A program made the translations under genes and the position numbers. From the NCBI GenBank assembly GCA_021163525.1, contig JAGGTX010000131.1, forward strand, positions 1 through 16,586: 16,586 nucleotides of DNA, written 5' to 3'. Below are positions 1 to 7,811 of this stretch, one piece after another (position 1 is the stretch's first letter; every line of letters starts with the position of its first letter). The DNA comes from Caldifarciminota bacterium (GTDB lineage Bacteria > Hydrothermota > UBA3072 > B12-G15). The notes beneath the pieces are model-generated. The model made no database searches, was not told where the DNA came from, and saw nothing but the letters and a program-made list of their open reading frames with translations.

Positions 1-1
1 A

Positions 2-868
2 AGAATACTGGTGGATACTGATTATTCCCCCAGCCTTTCTGAACTCCTGAATCCCTCCACCTTTGAGAATGTGCTCCAGAATGAAAAGCAAAGGATTCTA
101 ACCCTTGCTGATTCTCTTATTTATGAGGAAAATGTAAAGGAATTCCTCCATCTTGAATTTGATTACTTCAATGCCAGGGTTCTGCTAAAGGGGAAAATCT
201 TTGACAGGGATGTTTCAGGTTTTCTTGTTCCCCTTGGTAATTTGAACACAGATGAGATGAAACAGATATTTGAGAATGAAGAGTATGAAAAACTACCTGA
301 AAATATTGTTAAGGCAATCCAGGACGCCATCTCTTCATACTATAATTCTAAAGAGCCCAGGATGATTGATTTTACCTTTGACAGGGCATTTATTGAGCAC
401 ATGAATATGAGTGGGTATCCTCCGTTCTTACAGGACTATTACAGGCTCCTAACAGACCTGACCAATTTCAGGTCTCTATTAAGATGGAAGGTTATGGAAC
501 TGGATAAGTCACGTTTCAGGGATGTTCTCCTTCCTGGAGGATTCATACCAGAAGGAATATTCCTTGATTTGATTGGAGAACCGGTTGAACAGATTCCTGG
601 TGTTTTTTCCAGATGGATATATTATCCAGTGTTTCTTGAAGGAACAAAGTATCTGAACACAAAACATTCCTTTATAAGATATGAAGCCATGGTGGAGAAA
701 CTCCTTTCAACTTACATTGATAAAACAAGGTATCTTGTCTTTGGTGTTGAACCCGTAATTGCCTATTATCTAAGGAAAATGAAGGAGATTAAGAATATGA
801 GGATAATACTCGTTGGAAAGTTTAATGGGGTTGAAGAGGAAATCCTTGCAGAGAGACTTGTGATATGA
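2..868 (+). CDS. atpC: V/A-type ATP synthase subunit C (5' partial)
   Basis: Central-stalk subunit C (AC39/d family) of the V/A-type ATPase, which couples the rotor shaft D-F to the membrane c-ring. The C-terminal part is diagnostic: EPVIAYYLRKMKEIKN followed by MRIILVGKFNG (about residues 249-275 counted from the GTG at 11) matches the conserved end of the AC39 family. The reading frame is open back to the window edge and the visible protein (285 residues from that GTG) is shorter than the usual 320-350. The gene most likely begins upstream and the GTG at 11 is internal. It is followed directly by subunits F, A, B and D, which fixes the identity. Its stop overlaps the start of subunit F (ATGA). 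The protein is helical and acidic, with no signal peptide. Confidence 0.9.
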   Translation, partial: RILVDTDYSPSLSELLNPSTFENVLQNEKQRILTLADSLIYEENVKEFLHLEFDYFNARVLLKGKIFDRDVSGFLVPLGNLNTDEMKQIFENEEYEKLPENIVKAIQDAISSYYNSKEPRMIDFTFDRAFIEHMNMSGYPPFLQDYYRLLTDLTNFRSLLRWKVMELDKSRFRDVLLPGGFIPEGIFLDLIGEPVEQIPGVFSRWIYYPVFLEGTKYLNTKHSFIRYEAMVEKLLSTYIDKTRYLVFGVEPVIAYYLRKMKEIKNMRIILVGKFNGVEEEILAERLVI

Positions 869-1167
869 AGATAGCGGTTATAGGGCCTGAAAGCGGAATA
901 ATACCATTCAGGGCAATAGGTGCAGATACCTATCCAGCGGGTGAAAAGCCCGATGAGATTGTAAGGGAGGTCCTTGGTAAGGATTATGGAATTGTTTTCA
1001 TCACCGAGGATACAATTAACAGGCTTGAGGAGAGGAAGATTATAATGGAGACAGAGATTAATGTTGTTCCCATCCCCGGTGTGGGTGGGGAGACAGGTTT
1101 TGGAAGGGAGAGGATAAGAGCGTTAATAAAGAGGGCAGTTGGAATAGATTTAGGAGGAGAGAAATGA
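865..1167 (+). CDS. atpF: V/A-type ATP synthase subunit F
   Basis: Small central-stalk subunit F (NtpG in Enterococcus naming) that binds subunit D and modulates ATP hydrolysis. At 100 residues it has the usual family length. It opens with MKIAVIGPESGIIPFRAIGAD, the typical first strand and loop of the Rossmann-like F fold. YGIVFITEDTINRL follows in the middle, then the PIPG turn (I-P-G-V-G-G-E) that precedes the C-terminal helix. The start overlaps the end of subunit C by ATGA and its stop overlaps the start of subunit A in the same way, so translation is probably coupled. The order C-F-A-B-D is that of Thermus and archaeal operons. Confidence 0.92.
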   Translation: MKIAVIGPESGIIPFRAIGADTYPAGEKPDEIVREVLGKDYGIVFITEDTINRLEERKIIMETEINVVPIPGVGGETGFGRERIRALIKRAVGIDLGGEK

Positions 1168-2924
1168 AAGAAGGAAGAATAATAAGGGTATCAGGACCCC
1201 TTGTTGTTGCAGAGGGGATGAAGGGTTCAAGGATGTATGATGTTGTTTATGTGAGCGATAAAAAACTCATGGGTGAAATCATTGAACTCAAGGGTGAGAT
1301 CGCCTCAATACAGGTTTACGAGGAAACAGGTGGTATTGGGGTTGGTGAACCTGTTTATCCCACTGGTGCTCCACTCTCTGTTGAACTTGGGCCTGGTTTG
1401 ATTGAATCTATCTACGACGGTGTCCAGAGACCACTTGATAAGATAAGGGAGATGGCAGGTGACTTCATCACAAGGGGAATTCATATCCCCGGTCTTGACA
1501 GGGAGAAAAAGTGGAAGTTCTCTCCGAAAGTGAAAGAAGGGGAAGCGGTTGAACCGGGTGATATTCTTGGTGTTGTTCAGGAAACAGTCCTTGTGGAACA
1601 CAGAATACTTGTTCCACCCGGGATTAAGGGAAAGGTTGTTGATATAAGTGAGGGTGAATACACGGTTGAGGATGTTGTATGCAGGATTGATACAGGTGCA
1701 GGTGTTGAAGAGATTAAGATGCTCCAGAAGTGGCCTGTGAGGATACCAAGGCCTTATGTGAAGAAACTTGCTCCAGAGATTCCAATGTTCACAGGTCAGA
1801 GGATTATTGATACATTCTTCCCTGTTTCAAAGGGTGGAACTGCATGTATTCCAGGACCTTTTGGTTCAGGGAAGACGGTCACACAGCACCAGCTTGCAAA
1901 GTGGAGTGATGCAGAAATCATTGTGTATATTGGATGTGGTGAGCGTGGCAATGAGATGACAGATGTTCTCATTGAGTTCCCTGAACTTGTTGACCCAAAG
2001 AGTGGTGAGCCTTTGATGAAGAGAACGGTCCTTATTGCAAATACCTCCAATATGCCTGTGGCAGCAAGGGAGGCCTCTGTTTATACTGGTATCACCATTG
2101 CTGAGTACTTCAGGGATATGGGTTATTCAGTTGCACTCATGGCAGATTCAACCTCAAGATGGGCAGAGGCAATGAGGGAGATTTCTGGAAGGCTTGAAGA
2201 GATGCCAGGTGAAGAGGGGTATCCTGCCTACCTTGGTTCAAGGGTTGCATCATTCTATGAGAGGGCTGGAAGGGTTGTATGTCTTGGAAAGGAACAGAGG
2301 GAAGGTTCACTTTCTGTTATTGGTGCAGTATCTCCTCCTGGTGGTGACCTGTCAGACCCTGTTGTTCAGGCAACACTCAGGGTTGTCAAGGTCTTCTGGT
2401 CACTTGAGGCCAGGCTTGCTTATGCAAGGCACTTCCCTGCAATAAACTGGCTCACCTCATACTCCCTCTATACTGATAATGTTAAGGATTATATGCTCAC
2501 AAATGTTGCTGAAGATTTCTATGATATACAGGGACAGGCAATGAAACTCCTTGAGCAGGAAGCGGAACTAGAGGAGATTGTCAGGCTGGTTGGACTGGAA
2601 GCGCTCTCAATGAAGGACCAGCTGGTCTTGCTTGTTGCAAGGATGATAAGGGAGGACTTCCTCCACCAGAATGCATTCCATGAGGTTGATACATACACCT
2701 CTATAAAGAAGCAGTACATCATGTTAAAAAACATCATTCACTTCTATGAGGAATCCCTCCATGCCATAGAAAAGGGTGCTGGAGTATCAGAACTTTCAGG
2801 ACTCCCTGTGCTTGAGAGAATTGCAAGGATGAAGTTTGTTCCAGAAGACAGGATGGATGAGATCGAGTCCATCAGGGATGAGATAACAAAGGAAATATCT
2901 TCCCTTCAGGGGGTGAATGTATGA
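1164..2924 (+). CDS. atpA: V/A-type ATP synthase catalytic subunit A
   Basis: Catalytic nucleotide-binding subunit of the V1/A1 head, where ATP is made or hydrolysed at the A-B interfaces. At 586 residues it has the usual length. The N-terminal beta-barrel is followed by the A-specific bulge insertion (about 110-190, with [10 protein letters not shown]). An intact Walker A, GPFGSGKT, lies at residues 231-238, and GERGNE at 259-264 carries the catalytic glutamate region. [32 protein letters not shown] is present as expected (given here only to identify the nucleotide-binding core; key residues are the DSTSRWAEA segment and the GYPAYL segment). The start has AGGAGG 7-8 bases upstream and overlaps subunit F (ATGA). 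The catalytic residues are intact, so the enzyme should be active. The sequence does not show whether it runs on protons or sodium, because the K/c subunit lies outside the window. Confidence 0.97.
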   Translation: MKEGRIIRVSGPLVVAEGMKGSRMYDVVYVSDKKLMGEIIELKGEIASIQVYEETGGIGVGEPVYPTGAPLSVELGPGLIESIYDGVQRPLDKIREMAGDFITRGIHIPGLDREKKWKFSPKVKEGEAVEPGDILGVVQETVLVEHRILVPPGIKGKVVDISEGEYTVEDVVCRIDTGAGVEEIKMLQKWPVRIPRPYVKKLAPEIPMFTGQRIIDTFFPVSKGGTACIPGPFGSGKTVTQHQLAKWSDAEIIVYIGCGERGNEMTDVLIEFPELVDPKSGEPLMKRTVLIANTSNMPVAAREASVYTGITIAEYFRDMGYSVALMADSTSRWAEAMREISGRLEEMPGEEGYPAYLGSRVASFYERAGRVVCLGKEQREGSLSVIGAVSPPGGDLSDPVVQATLRVVKVFWSLEARLAYARHFPAINWLTSYSLYTDNVKDYMLTNVAEDFYDIQGQAMKLLEQEAELEEIVRLVGLEALSMKDQLVLLVARMIREDFLHQNAFHEVDTYTSIKKQYIMLKNIIHFYEESLHAIEKGAGVSELSGLPVLERIARMKFVPEDRMDEIESIRDEITKEISSLQGVNV

Positions 2925-4309
2925 AAGTTGAATACAGGACTGTTAATGATATTGCAGGGCCTTTGATGCTTGTTGAAGAGGTTGAGGCCGTGAAATATGG
3001 AGAACTTGTTGAGATTATACTGCCTGATGGCTCAAAGAGGAACGGGCAGGTGCTTGAGGTGCATCACGATAGGGCATTGATTCAGGTGTTTGAGGGAACA
3101 CAGGGGATAGATATACCTGAGACAAAGGTTGTTTTCAGGGGAAAAGGAATAGAACTCTCTCTGTCCCCTGATATTCTTGGAAGGGTCTTTAATGGGCTTG
3201 GTGAACCCATTGATGGAGGACCTGAAATTATACCCGTTGTTAAGAGGGACATAAATGGTGCTCCAATAAATCCCTATGCAAGGGAGTATCCGAATGAATT
3301 TATACAGACAGGCATATCTGCGATAGATGGATTGAATCCACTTGTGAGGGGACAGAAACTTCCGTTCTTCTCCGGTTCAGGACTCCCTCACAACAGGCTT
3401 GCTGCACAGGTTGCAAGGCAGGCAAAGGTTCTGGGTAAAGAGGAGAAATTTGCCGTTGTTTTTGGTGCAATGGGTATCACCTTTGAGGAAGCAAACTTTT
3501 TCATGGAGGACTTCAGAAGAACAGGGGCACTTGAAAGGGTTGTGATGTTCCTCAATCTTGCAAATGACCCTGCGATTGAAAGGATAGCAACACCAAGGAC
3601 AGCACTCACAGCAGCAGAATACCTCGCCTTTGACCTTGAAATGCATGTCCTGGTTATCCTTACAGATATGACCAATTATTGTGAGGCACTCAGGGAGATT
3701 TCAGCAGCAAGGAAGGAAGTGCCAGGTAGAAGGGGATATCCTGGGTATCTATATACAGACCTTGCCACAATATACGAGAGGGCAGGAAGGATTAAAGGGA
3801 AGAAGGGTTCAATCACCCTTATTCCTGTTCTTACAATGCCAGAGGATGACAAGACACATCCAATACCAGACCTTACAGGATACATTACAGAGGGCCAGAT
3901 AATCTTCTCAAGGTCCCTTCACCGGAAGAAGGTTTCACCACCCATAGATGTTCTTCCTTCCCTTTCAAGGCTCAAAGATAAGGGAATTGGGAAGGGTAAA
4001 ACACGGGAAGACCATGCAGACCTTTATAACCAGTTGTATGCAGCATATGCAAGGGGTAAAGAGGCAGAGGAACTCTCTGTTATACTTGGTGAGGCAGCAC
4101 TTTCAGACATGGATAAACTCTATCTGGAATTTTCAAGGAAATTTGAGGAAAGATACATAACCCAGGGAGAGTATGAAGACAGGAGTATTGAGGATACACT
4201 GAATCTTGGATGGGAACTTCTCTCCATGTTCCCGAGGACAGAACTCAAGAGAATAAGGGAAGAATACCTGAATAAGTACTACGAGAAATTCAAGAAGGGT
4301 GAGAGATGA
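2921..4309 (+). CDS. atpB: V/A-type ATP synthase regulatory subunit B
   Basis: Non-catalytic nucleotide-binding subunit that alternates with A in the hexameric head. At 462 residues it has normal length. In place of a Walker A loop it has the B-type signature [17 protein letters not shown] starting near residue 151, with no lysine at the P-loop position, as expected for [21 protein letters not shown] and YITEGQI are typical B-subunit segments. The N-terminal part ([15 protein letters not shown]) is the standard beta-barrel. It overlaps subunit A by ATGA (2921-2924) and subunit D by ATGA (4306-4309), so the head subunits are tightly coupled. Nothing in the protein looks unusual. Confidence 0.97.
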   Translation: MKVEYRTVNDIAGPLMLVEEVEAVKYGELVEIILPDGSKRNGQVLEVHHDRALIQVFEGTQGIDIPETKVVFRGKGIELSLSPDILGRVFNGLGEPIDGGPEIIPVVKRDINGAPINPYAREYPNEFIQTGISAIDGLNPLVRGQKLPFFSGSGLPHNRLAAQVARQAKVLGKEEKFAVVFGAMGITFEEANFFMEDFRRTGALERVVMFLNLANDPAIERIATPRTALTAAEYLAFDLEMHVLVILTDMTNYCEALREISAARKEVPGRRGYPGYLYTDLATIYERAGRIKGKKGSITLIPVLTMPEDDKTHPIPDLTGYITEGQIIFSRSLHRKKVSPPIDVLPSLSRLKDKGIGKGKTREDHADLYNQLYAAYARGKEAEELSVILGEAALSDMDKLYLEFSRKFEERYITQGEYEDRSIEDTLNLGWELLSMFPRTELKRIREEYLNKYYEKFKKGER

Positions 4310-4923
4310 GGAGGCAGGTTTCTGCAACAAGGATGGAATTACTGAACCAGAAGAAAAAACTGGGTCTTGCCAGAAGGGGTCACAAGTTACTCAAGGATAA
4401 GCAGGATGAACTCCTCAGGGTATTGCAGGATTTAATCAAAGAGGTGATGCAGATGAGGCGTGAGGTTGAGGATGAACTGATCAAGGCGATGAAGAGGTTT
4501 GTTCTGGCAAGGGCAGTAACAGAACCCATGTACATAGAGGATGCCTTCATGATTAGCACATCAACCTTCTCCATTACAGAATCAAGAAGGAGTGTGATGA
4601 ATGTGAAGATACCTGTTTATGAAAGCGAATTTGAGGGTTTATTGACCTCTTATGGTTTTCTGAATACATCTGGAGAGATGGACCTTGCCCTTGAAAATCT
4701 TCATGCAGTATTTGAGAAGATGATAAAACTTGCAGAGAAGGAGAGAGCCATAATTCTACTCTCTGAAGAAATGGCAAGGACAAGGAGAAGGGTGAATGCC
4801 CTTGAATTTATACTCATACCTGACATTGAGGAGGCAATAAAGACAATTTACATGAAACTCTCCGAGATGGAGAGGGGGAATATTTCCCGTCTTATGAGAA
4901 TCAAGGATGTTATCAGAAAGTGA
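4306..4923 (+). CDS. atpD: V/A-type ATP synthase subunit D
   Basis: Rotor-shaft subunit D, the long antiparallel coiled coil in the centre of the A3B3 head. The N-terminus, with [20 protein letters not shown] and then [11 protein letters not shown], is the family signature. The C-terminal helix ([20 protein letters not shown]) is equally typical. Length is 205 residues, which is normal. The start is set by the ATGA overlap with subunit B. It is the last ATPase gene in the operon. Its final codons overlap the start of the dipeptidase gene by 17 bases, so the next gene is probably co-transcribed and may depend on termination of D translation. Confidence 0.95.
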   Translation: MRRQVSATRMELLNQKKKLGLARRGHKLLKDKQDELLRVLQDLIKEVMQMRREVEDELIKAMKRFVLARAVTEPMYIEDAFMISTSTFSITESRRSVMNVKIPVYESEFEGLLTSYGFLNTSGEMDLALENLHAVFEKMIKLAEKERAIILLSEEMARTRRRVNALEFILIPDIEEAIKTIYMKLSEMERGNISRLMRIKDVIRK

Positions 4924-5809
4924 TTTTATTCCTGCAATTGACCTTCATTCCGATTTTCTTTCCTGCAGGAAGGATTGTGTAACATCACCTGAAATACTGA
5001 AAAGTTCACCTGTTAGAGCGCAGTTCTTTGCAATATTTCTCCCACCTGAAAAGAAAACAAAACCATTTCTCTTTGAGGAACTTGATAGATTCAGGGGGCT
5101 GCTCAAAGACCATGGATTTATTCATGGGAGAACACCCGAGATAATAATAAATGAGTTTTCTGAAAAGAATGTTATTGCAGTACCATGCGTTGAGGATGCT
5201 GAGATACTTGATATTCCAGGAAAAAGAGATTGGGCAGTCTCACTGGGTGTCAGGTATGTTACGATTGTTCACAATTATTCAAACAGGTATGGAGGGAGTT
5301 CAATGGATGGTGGAGGAGGGCTCACTCTGGATGGAAAGAAACTGATAAAATGGCTTGAAGGAAGGAGAATTCTTCCTGATGTATCCCATGCATCCGAAGA
5401 TACCTTTAAGGATATTCTTTCCATAACTAAGTGTCCTGTTATTGCCAGCCATTCATGTTCTTTTTCCCTCAATCCACATCACAGGAATCTTAAAGATTAT
5501 CAGATAAAAGAGATTGCCGGGACAGGTGGGGTTATAGGTGTGAACTTTTACCCCTACTTTCTTTCCGGTAATCCTACATGTAGTATTGAGAAACTGGTTG
5601 AGCATATAAAATACATGGTTGATATTGCAGGGATTGATTTTGTAGCACTTGGTTCTGACTTTGATGGTATCTCATCAACACCTGAAGGATTAAACACACC
5701 TGCAAACCTCATACTGTTGAAGGAGAGGTTGTTTTCAGCGGGTTTTTCCAGAAAAGAGGTTGAGAAGATATTTTACAGGAATGTTTTAAGGGTCTTAAGT
5801 AGAATATAA
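4907..5809 (+). CDS. Membrane dipeptidase-family metallopeptidase (peptidase M19)
   Basis: Member of the M19 renal-dipeptidase family (COG2355), zinc enzymes of the amidohydrolase fold that cleave dipeptides, including D-containing ones. Visible family motifs are the zinc-binding H-x-D (DLHSDF, H14 and D16), the candidate bridging glutamate segment VEDAE, HNYSNRYG, LPDVSHAS, and PVIASHSCSFSLNPHHRN with its conserved histidines. GSDFDG lies near the end. There is no signal peptide, so it is probably cytoplasmic. The only ATG that keeps H14/D16 lies inside the end of atpD, and an in-frame stop just upstream excludes a longer form. The ribosome site is weak (AAGG touching the start), which suggests translational coupling to atpD. 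The substrate is unknown; recycling of dipeptides or peptidoglycan fragments is inference. It lacks an obvious link to ATPase function. Confidence 0.9.
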   Translation: MLSESDFIPAIDLHSDFLSCRKDCVTSPEILKSSPVRAQFFAIFLPPEKKTKPFLFEELDRFRGLLKDHGFIHGRTPEIIINEFSEKNVIAVPCVEDAEILDIPGKRDWAVSLGVRYVTIVHNYSNRYGGSSMDGGGGLTLDGKKLIKWLEGRRILPDVSHASEDTFKDILSITKCPVIASHSCSFSLNPHHRNLKDYQIKEIAGTGGVIGVNFYPYFLSGNPTCSIEKLVEHIKYMVDIAGIDFVALGSDFDGISSTPEGLNTPANLILLKERLFSAGFSRKEVEKIFYRNVLRVLSRI

Positions 5810-5813
5810 AAAA

Positions 5814-5844
5814 GGCCCCTGTCCGGAGGGCGGAGACAGGGGCC
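5814..5844 (-). terminator. Rho-independent terminator of the minus-strand operon
   Basis: A perfect 10-base-pair inverted repeat (GGCCCCTGTC at 5814-5823 and GACAGGGGCC at 5835-5844) encloses an 11-base loop. Read on the minus strand, the stem is followed at once by TTTTTTATATTCT, a good U-tract. It lies 57 bases beyond the stop of the HtrA-like gene. On the plus strand the stem is preceded by the A-run and not followed by U, so it should act mainly on the minus-strand operon, though it may also slow read-through from the dipeptidase gene. Confidence 0.88.
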
Positions 5845-5864
5845 CAGGGCCAGAAGTCAGCCTC

Positions 5865-5894
5865 TTAATCACCTCCTTTTTGGGGGTTGAACAT
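5865..5894 (-). other. Possible 9-codon micro-ORF containing an extended Shine-Dalgarno sequence
   Basis: On the minus strand, six bases after the stop of the HtrA-like gene, an ATG opens a reading frame MFNPQKGGD followed by TAA. The last codons are written by AAAAAGGAGGTGATTAA, an unusually long match to the complement of the 16S rRNA 3' tail (at least 11 bases). A second, overlapping frame starts at the GTG inside this sequence (5872) and runs 25 codons through the terminator to a TAA at 5795-5797. Either could be translated; neither resembles a known peptide. The Shine-Dalgarno-like string itself is certain, and the coding status is not. Confidence 0.3.
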
Positions 5895-5900
5895 AAAGGT

Positions 5901-6872
5901 TCATTTACCACCACCCTGTGGAGGGCTTCCCTGCGGCATCAGAGAACCAGTCCCGGGTCCTTTGATATGGAGGTTCCTGTATTTAAGAGGAGGTGCCGCC
6001 TGACCAAGTGTTATATTGAAGGATATTTTTTTTCTCTTTCTTTTTACAATTATTTTTATACGCTCACCTCTTTTTTTATTTTTTATGTATGATGCAACAT
6101 CCTCCATGCTTGTTATTTTTTTTCTATCAATGTATAAAATGATGTCGTTTTTCTTGAGGCCGGCCTTTTCTGCAGGAGAACCTCGCACAACATCCCTTAT
6201 ATAGACTATCCCATTTCTCTCATATAAGGAAACTCCAAGCCATGCCCTTCTAATTGAACCCTTTTTTAATATTATGCCAGCAATAACCTTAATGTGATTG
6301 TATGGTATTACAATGCCAACGTTTCCAGAGTAAAACAGACTTAAATCCTGTGGAAGGGATACCAGTTCCCTGATGGTTATTGGACTCATCACACCGCCGA
6401 TTATTCCAATCAATCTGCCATTCATATCAAAAACACCACTCCCGTTGTTTCCCGGGTTTAGTGGTACGACAATCTTATAGATGTCCATATCTTTATGAAT
6501 TATTCCCAGACCAACAGGCCCAAGTGTTCCAAATGAGTTTCCATAAACAAGACCAAGCTGGCCAGTTACGGGATTTTTTATTCCAGAAGGGGGGTTGAAT
6601 GATTGGGTTGTTTTTATTACAGCAATTCCCGAGAATTCGTCAACGCCCGCTACAACCCCCTCAATGTTGTTGTTGCTATAGGTTATCAAGGTTACGGGTA
6701 ATTTGTCGGGGAACATGCCAGCGGTCACAACTGTATTTCTATCAATTATAGTTCCAGTTGCGTTTCCTTCATCAGAAACAACCATTACAACATACCTTGA
6801 TACTTTCTGGGTTAAGGCCCTCACATTTTCGTCAAGTGTTGTCAGTAAAGAACAAAATATTAACAAAAGCAT
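5901..6872 (-). CDS. HtrA/DegS-like trypsin-fold protein with PDZ domain, catalytic triad lost
   Basis: Exported or membrane-anchored HtrA/DegS-family protein, 323 residues. A hydrophobic N-terminus (about 2-12) is followed by a trypsin-like domain (about 25-200) and one PDZ domain (about 208-292, from AWLGVSLYERNGIVYI). The Gly/Pro-rich tail ends PPQGGGK. The fold landmarks align without gaps to active HtrA, but each catalytic residue is replaced. TAGMF (50-54) has Met53 where T-x-x-H has His. DEFSGIAVIK (78-87) has Gly82 for Asp. NPGNNGSGVF (139-148) has Asn143 for Ser. It is therefore predicted to have no protease activity. It starts 2 bases after the anti-sigma stop. By analogy with DegS it may sense peptides through PDZ; that role is inference. 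N-terminal basic residues, usual in signal peptides, are lacking. Confidence 0.85.
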   Translation of the reverse strand: MLLLIFCSLLTTLDENVRALTQKVSRYVVMVVSDEGNATGTIIDRNTVVTAGMFPDKLPVTLITYSNNNIEGVVAGVDEFSGIAVIKTTQSFNPPSGIKNPVTGQLGLVYGNSFGTLGPVGLGIIHKDMDIYKIVVPLNPGNNGSGVFDMNGRLIGIIGGVMSPITIRELVSLPQDLSLFYSGNVGIVIPYNHIKVIAGIILKKGSIRRAWLGVSLYERNGIVYIRDVVRGSPAEKAGLKKNDIILYIDRKKITSMEDVASYIKNKKRGERIKIIVKRKRKKISFNITLGQAAPPLKYRNLHIKGPGTGSLMPQGSPPQGGGK

Positions 6873-6874
6873 GT

Positions 6875-7318
6875 TTAGAAGGTACCTCCCTGGTAGGATG
6901 TTAGAACATAATTCCCCTCCACTGTATAAACAGGAAACTGATAACCACTCTGTTCTTCCTTGATGATGTAAAGGTCCTTTGACCTTCCAGCAAACCTGTA
7001 GGAGGGTCTGAAGAAGTAGAGGGACAGTCCAATTGCAATAAGTATGAAGGACATGCCCATTGCAAACCTGTAAAGCACCCTGAATGGCGATGGTTGTGTT
7101 TCATTTTCAACCCTGTATTTGATCTTCTGGAACATATAGGGATTTAACTCTGGTATCTTTATCCTTAATGTCTCTTTCTGGATTGCCTTAACATCCTCAA
7201 CAAGGGTTCTGCATTCAGAACAGTGGGTTAAATGAGACTCAAAGTCCTCCTTCATTCCAGAATGGAGGAGACCATCAATGTAATCTGAAAGGTACTTCTT
7301 TACATCTTTACAGTTCAA
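6875..7318 (-). CDS. Membrane-anchored zinc-finger anti-sigma factor
   Basis: Anti-sigma factor that would hold the adjacent ECF sigma factor inactive at the inner membrane. The cytoplasmic N-terminal domain has the ZAS pattern: Cys3, then H29-x3-C33-x2-C36 (HLTHCSEC). One transmembrane helix follows at about 85-103 (FAMGMSFILIAIGLSLYFF), and then a short extracytoplasmic tail of about 44 residues. Total length is 147. The start is TTG, chosen because GAGGAGG (7323-7329) sits four bases before it and the frame fits C3. It lies inside the last codons of the sigma gene, an 11-base overlap that suggests coupled, stoichiometric synthesis. The short outer tail leaves little room for a large sensor domain, so signal reception may rely on the HtrA-like partner encoded next. 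Confidence 0.88.
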   Translation of the reverse strand: MNCKDVKKYLSDYIDGLLHSGMKEDFESHLTHCSECRTLVEDVKAIQKETLRIKIPELNPYMFQKIKYRVENETQPSPFRVLYRFAMGMSFILIAIGLSLYFFRPSYRFAGRSKDLYIIKEEQSGYQFPVYTVEGNYVLTSYQGGTF

Positions 7319-7787
7319 GCTTCCTCCTCAGGGTTTCCCTTAATTCAAGCCTTGCCCTGTTGAGCCTTGACTTCACAGTCCCGATAGGGATATTCAATGA
7401 CTGAGAGATCTCTTCATAGTTCAATCCGTTCATCTCTCTGAGGATGAAAACCTCCCTGTATTCAGGTATAAGTTTCTGGATTGCCCTTTCAATCTCTATC
7501 CTTTCCTCTGCCATTGTATCCCTTTCCTCAACCTGGATGACCTTGCCTTCCTCCCTCTTTCTTTTCCTCCATTTGTCATATATGATGTTTCTTGATATTC
7601 GCATAAGATATGCCCGTATGTTTTTAACCCCTTTCTTCCCATGTTTTATGGCCCTGTAAAAGGTCTCCTGAAGAATGTCATCAGCCTCATTCCTGTTCTG
7701 GACCATACCGTATATAAACCTGTATAAAAATTCAGCCTCCGCATTATAGATGTCTTCCCATTCTTCCATTTTCATATTAGAAGACAT
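7308..7787 (-). CDS. ECF-subfamily RNA polymerase sigma factor
   Basis: Sigma-70 family extracytoplasmic-function sigma factor, 159 residues. Region 2 spans about 17-80, with EADDILQETFYRAI, then NIRAYLMRISRNIIYDKWRKRK for -10 recognition and melting. Region 4 spans about 103-155, with LIPEYREVFILREMNGLNYEEI and the helix-turn-helix SQSLNIPIGTVKSRLNRAR. It lacks region 3, as usual for ECF. It lies 24 bases after the sppA stop and overlaps its anti-sigma gene. The ATG at 7787 has no Shine-Dalgarno and its first base lies in a small hairpin. Met5 or Met7 (MKMEEW) are alternative starts that would keep all domains. Its target promoters are unknown; autoregulation of this operon cannot be shown from the window. 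Confidence 0.92.
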   Translation of the reverse strand: MSSNMKMEEWEDIYNAEAEFLYRFIYGMVQNRNEADDILQETFYRAIKHGKKGVKNIRAYLMRISRNIIYDKWRKRKREEGKVIQVEERDTMAEERIEIERAIQKLIPEYREVFILREMNGLNYEEISQSLNIPIGTVKSRLNRARLELRETLRRKLEL

Positions 7788-7801
7788 TTCAGGAGGCTGA
7801 A
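7786..7801 (-). promoter_or_regulatory. Small hairpin at the sigma-factor start codon
   Basis: In the minus-strand message the perfect 6-base-pair stem TTTCAG/CTGAAA (tetraloop CCTC) runs directly into the ATG of the ECF sigma gene, so that the A of the start codon is part of the stem. No Shine-Dalgarno sequence is present on this strand in front of the start. Ribosomes finishing sppA 24 bases upstream could open it, giving coupled translation. The stem is short and may be weak; a regulatory role is inference. Confidence 0.35.
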
Positions 7802-7811
7802 AAGTTCCAGG

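Noticed and set aside
2..31. GTG at position 11 as the true start of subunit C
   Set aside because: The frame is open to the window edge, no ribosome site precedes it, and the protein would be shorter than the family norm.
5841..5851. GGCCC-A-GGGCC palindrome next to the terminator
   Set aside because: It overlaps the main stem and is short; probably an alternative pairing of the same hairpin, not a separate site.
5814..5883. Terminator for the plus-strand ATPase/dipeptidase operon
   Set aside because: The hairpin is followed on the plus strand by no U-tract; the T-run at 5877-5881 is over 30 bases away. A weak bidirectional effect remains possible, but the clear function is on the minus strand.
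5901..6872. Sequencing frameshift as the cause of the missing HtrA triad
   Set aside because: The frame stays open and the residues flanking each catalytic site align without gaps to the family, so three separate substitutions explain it better.
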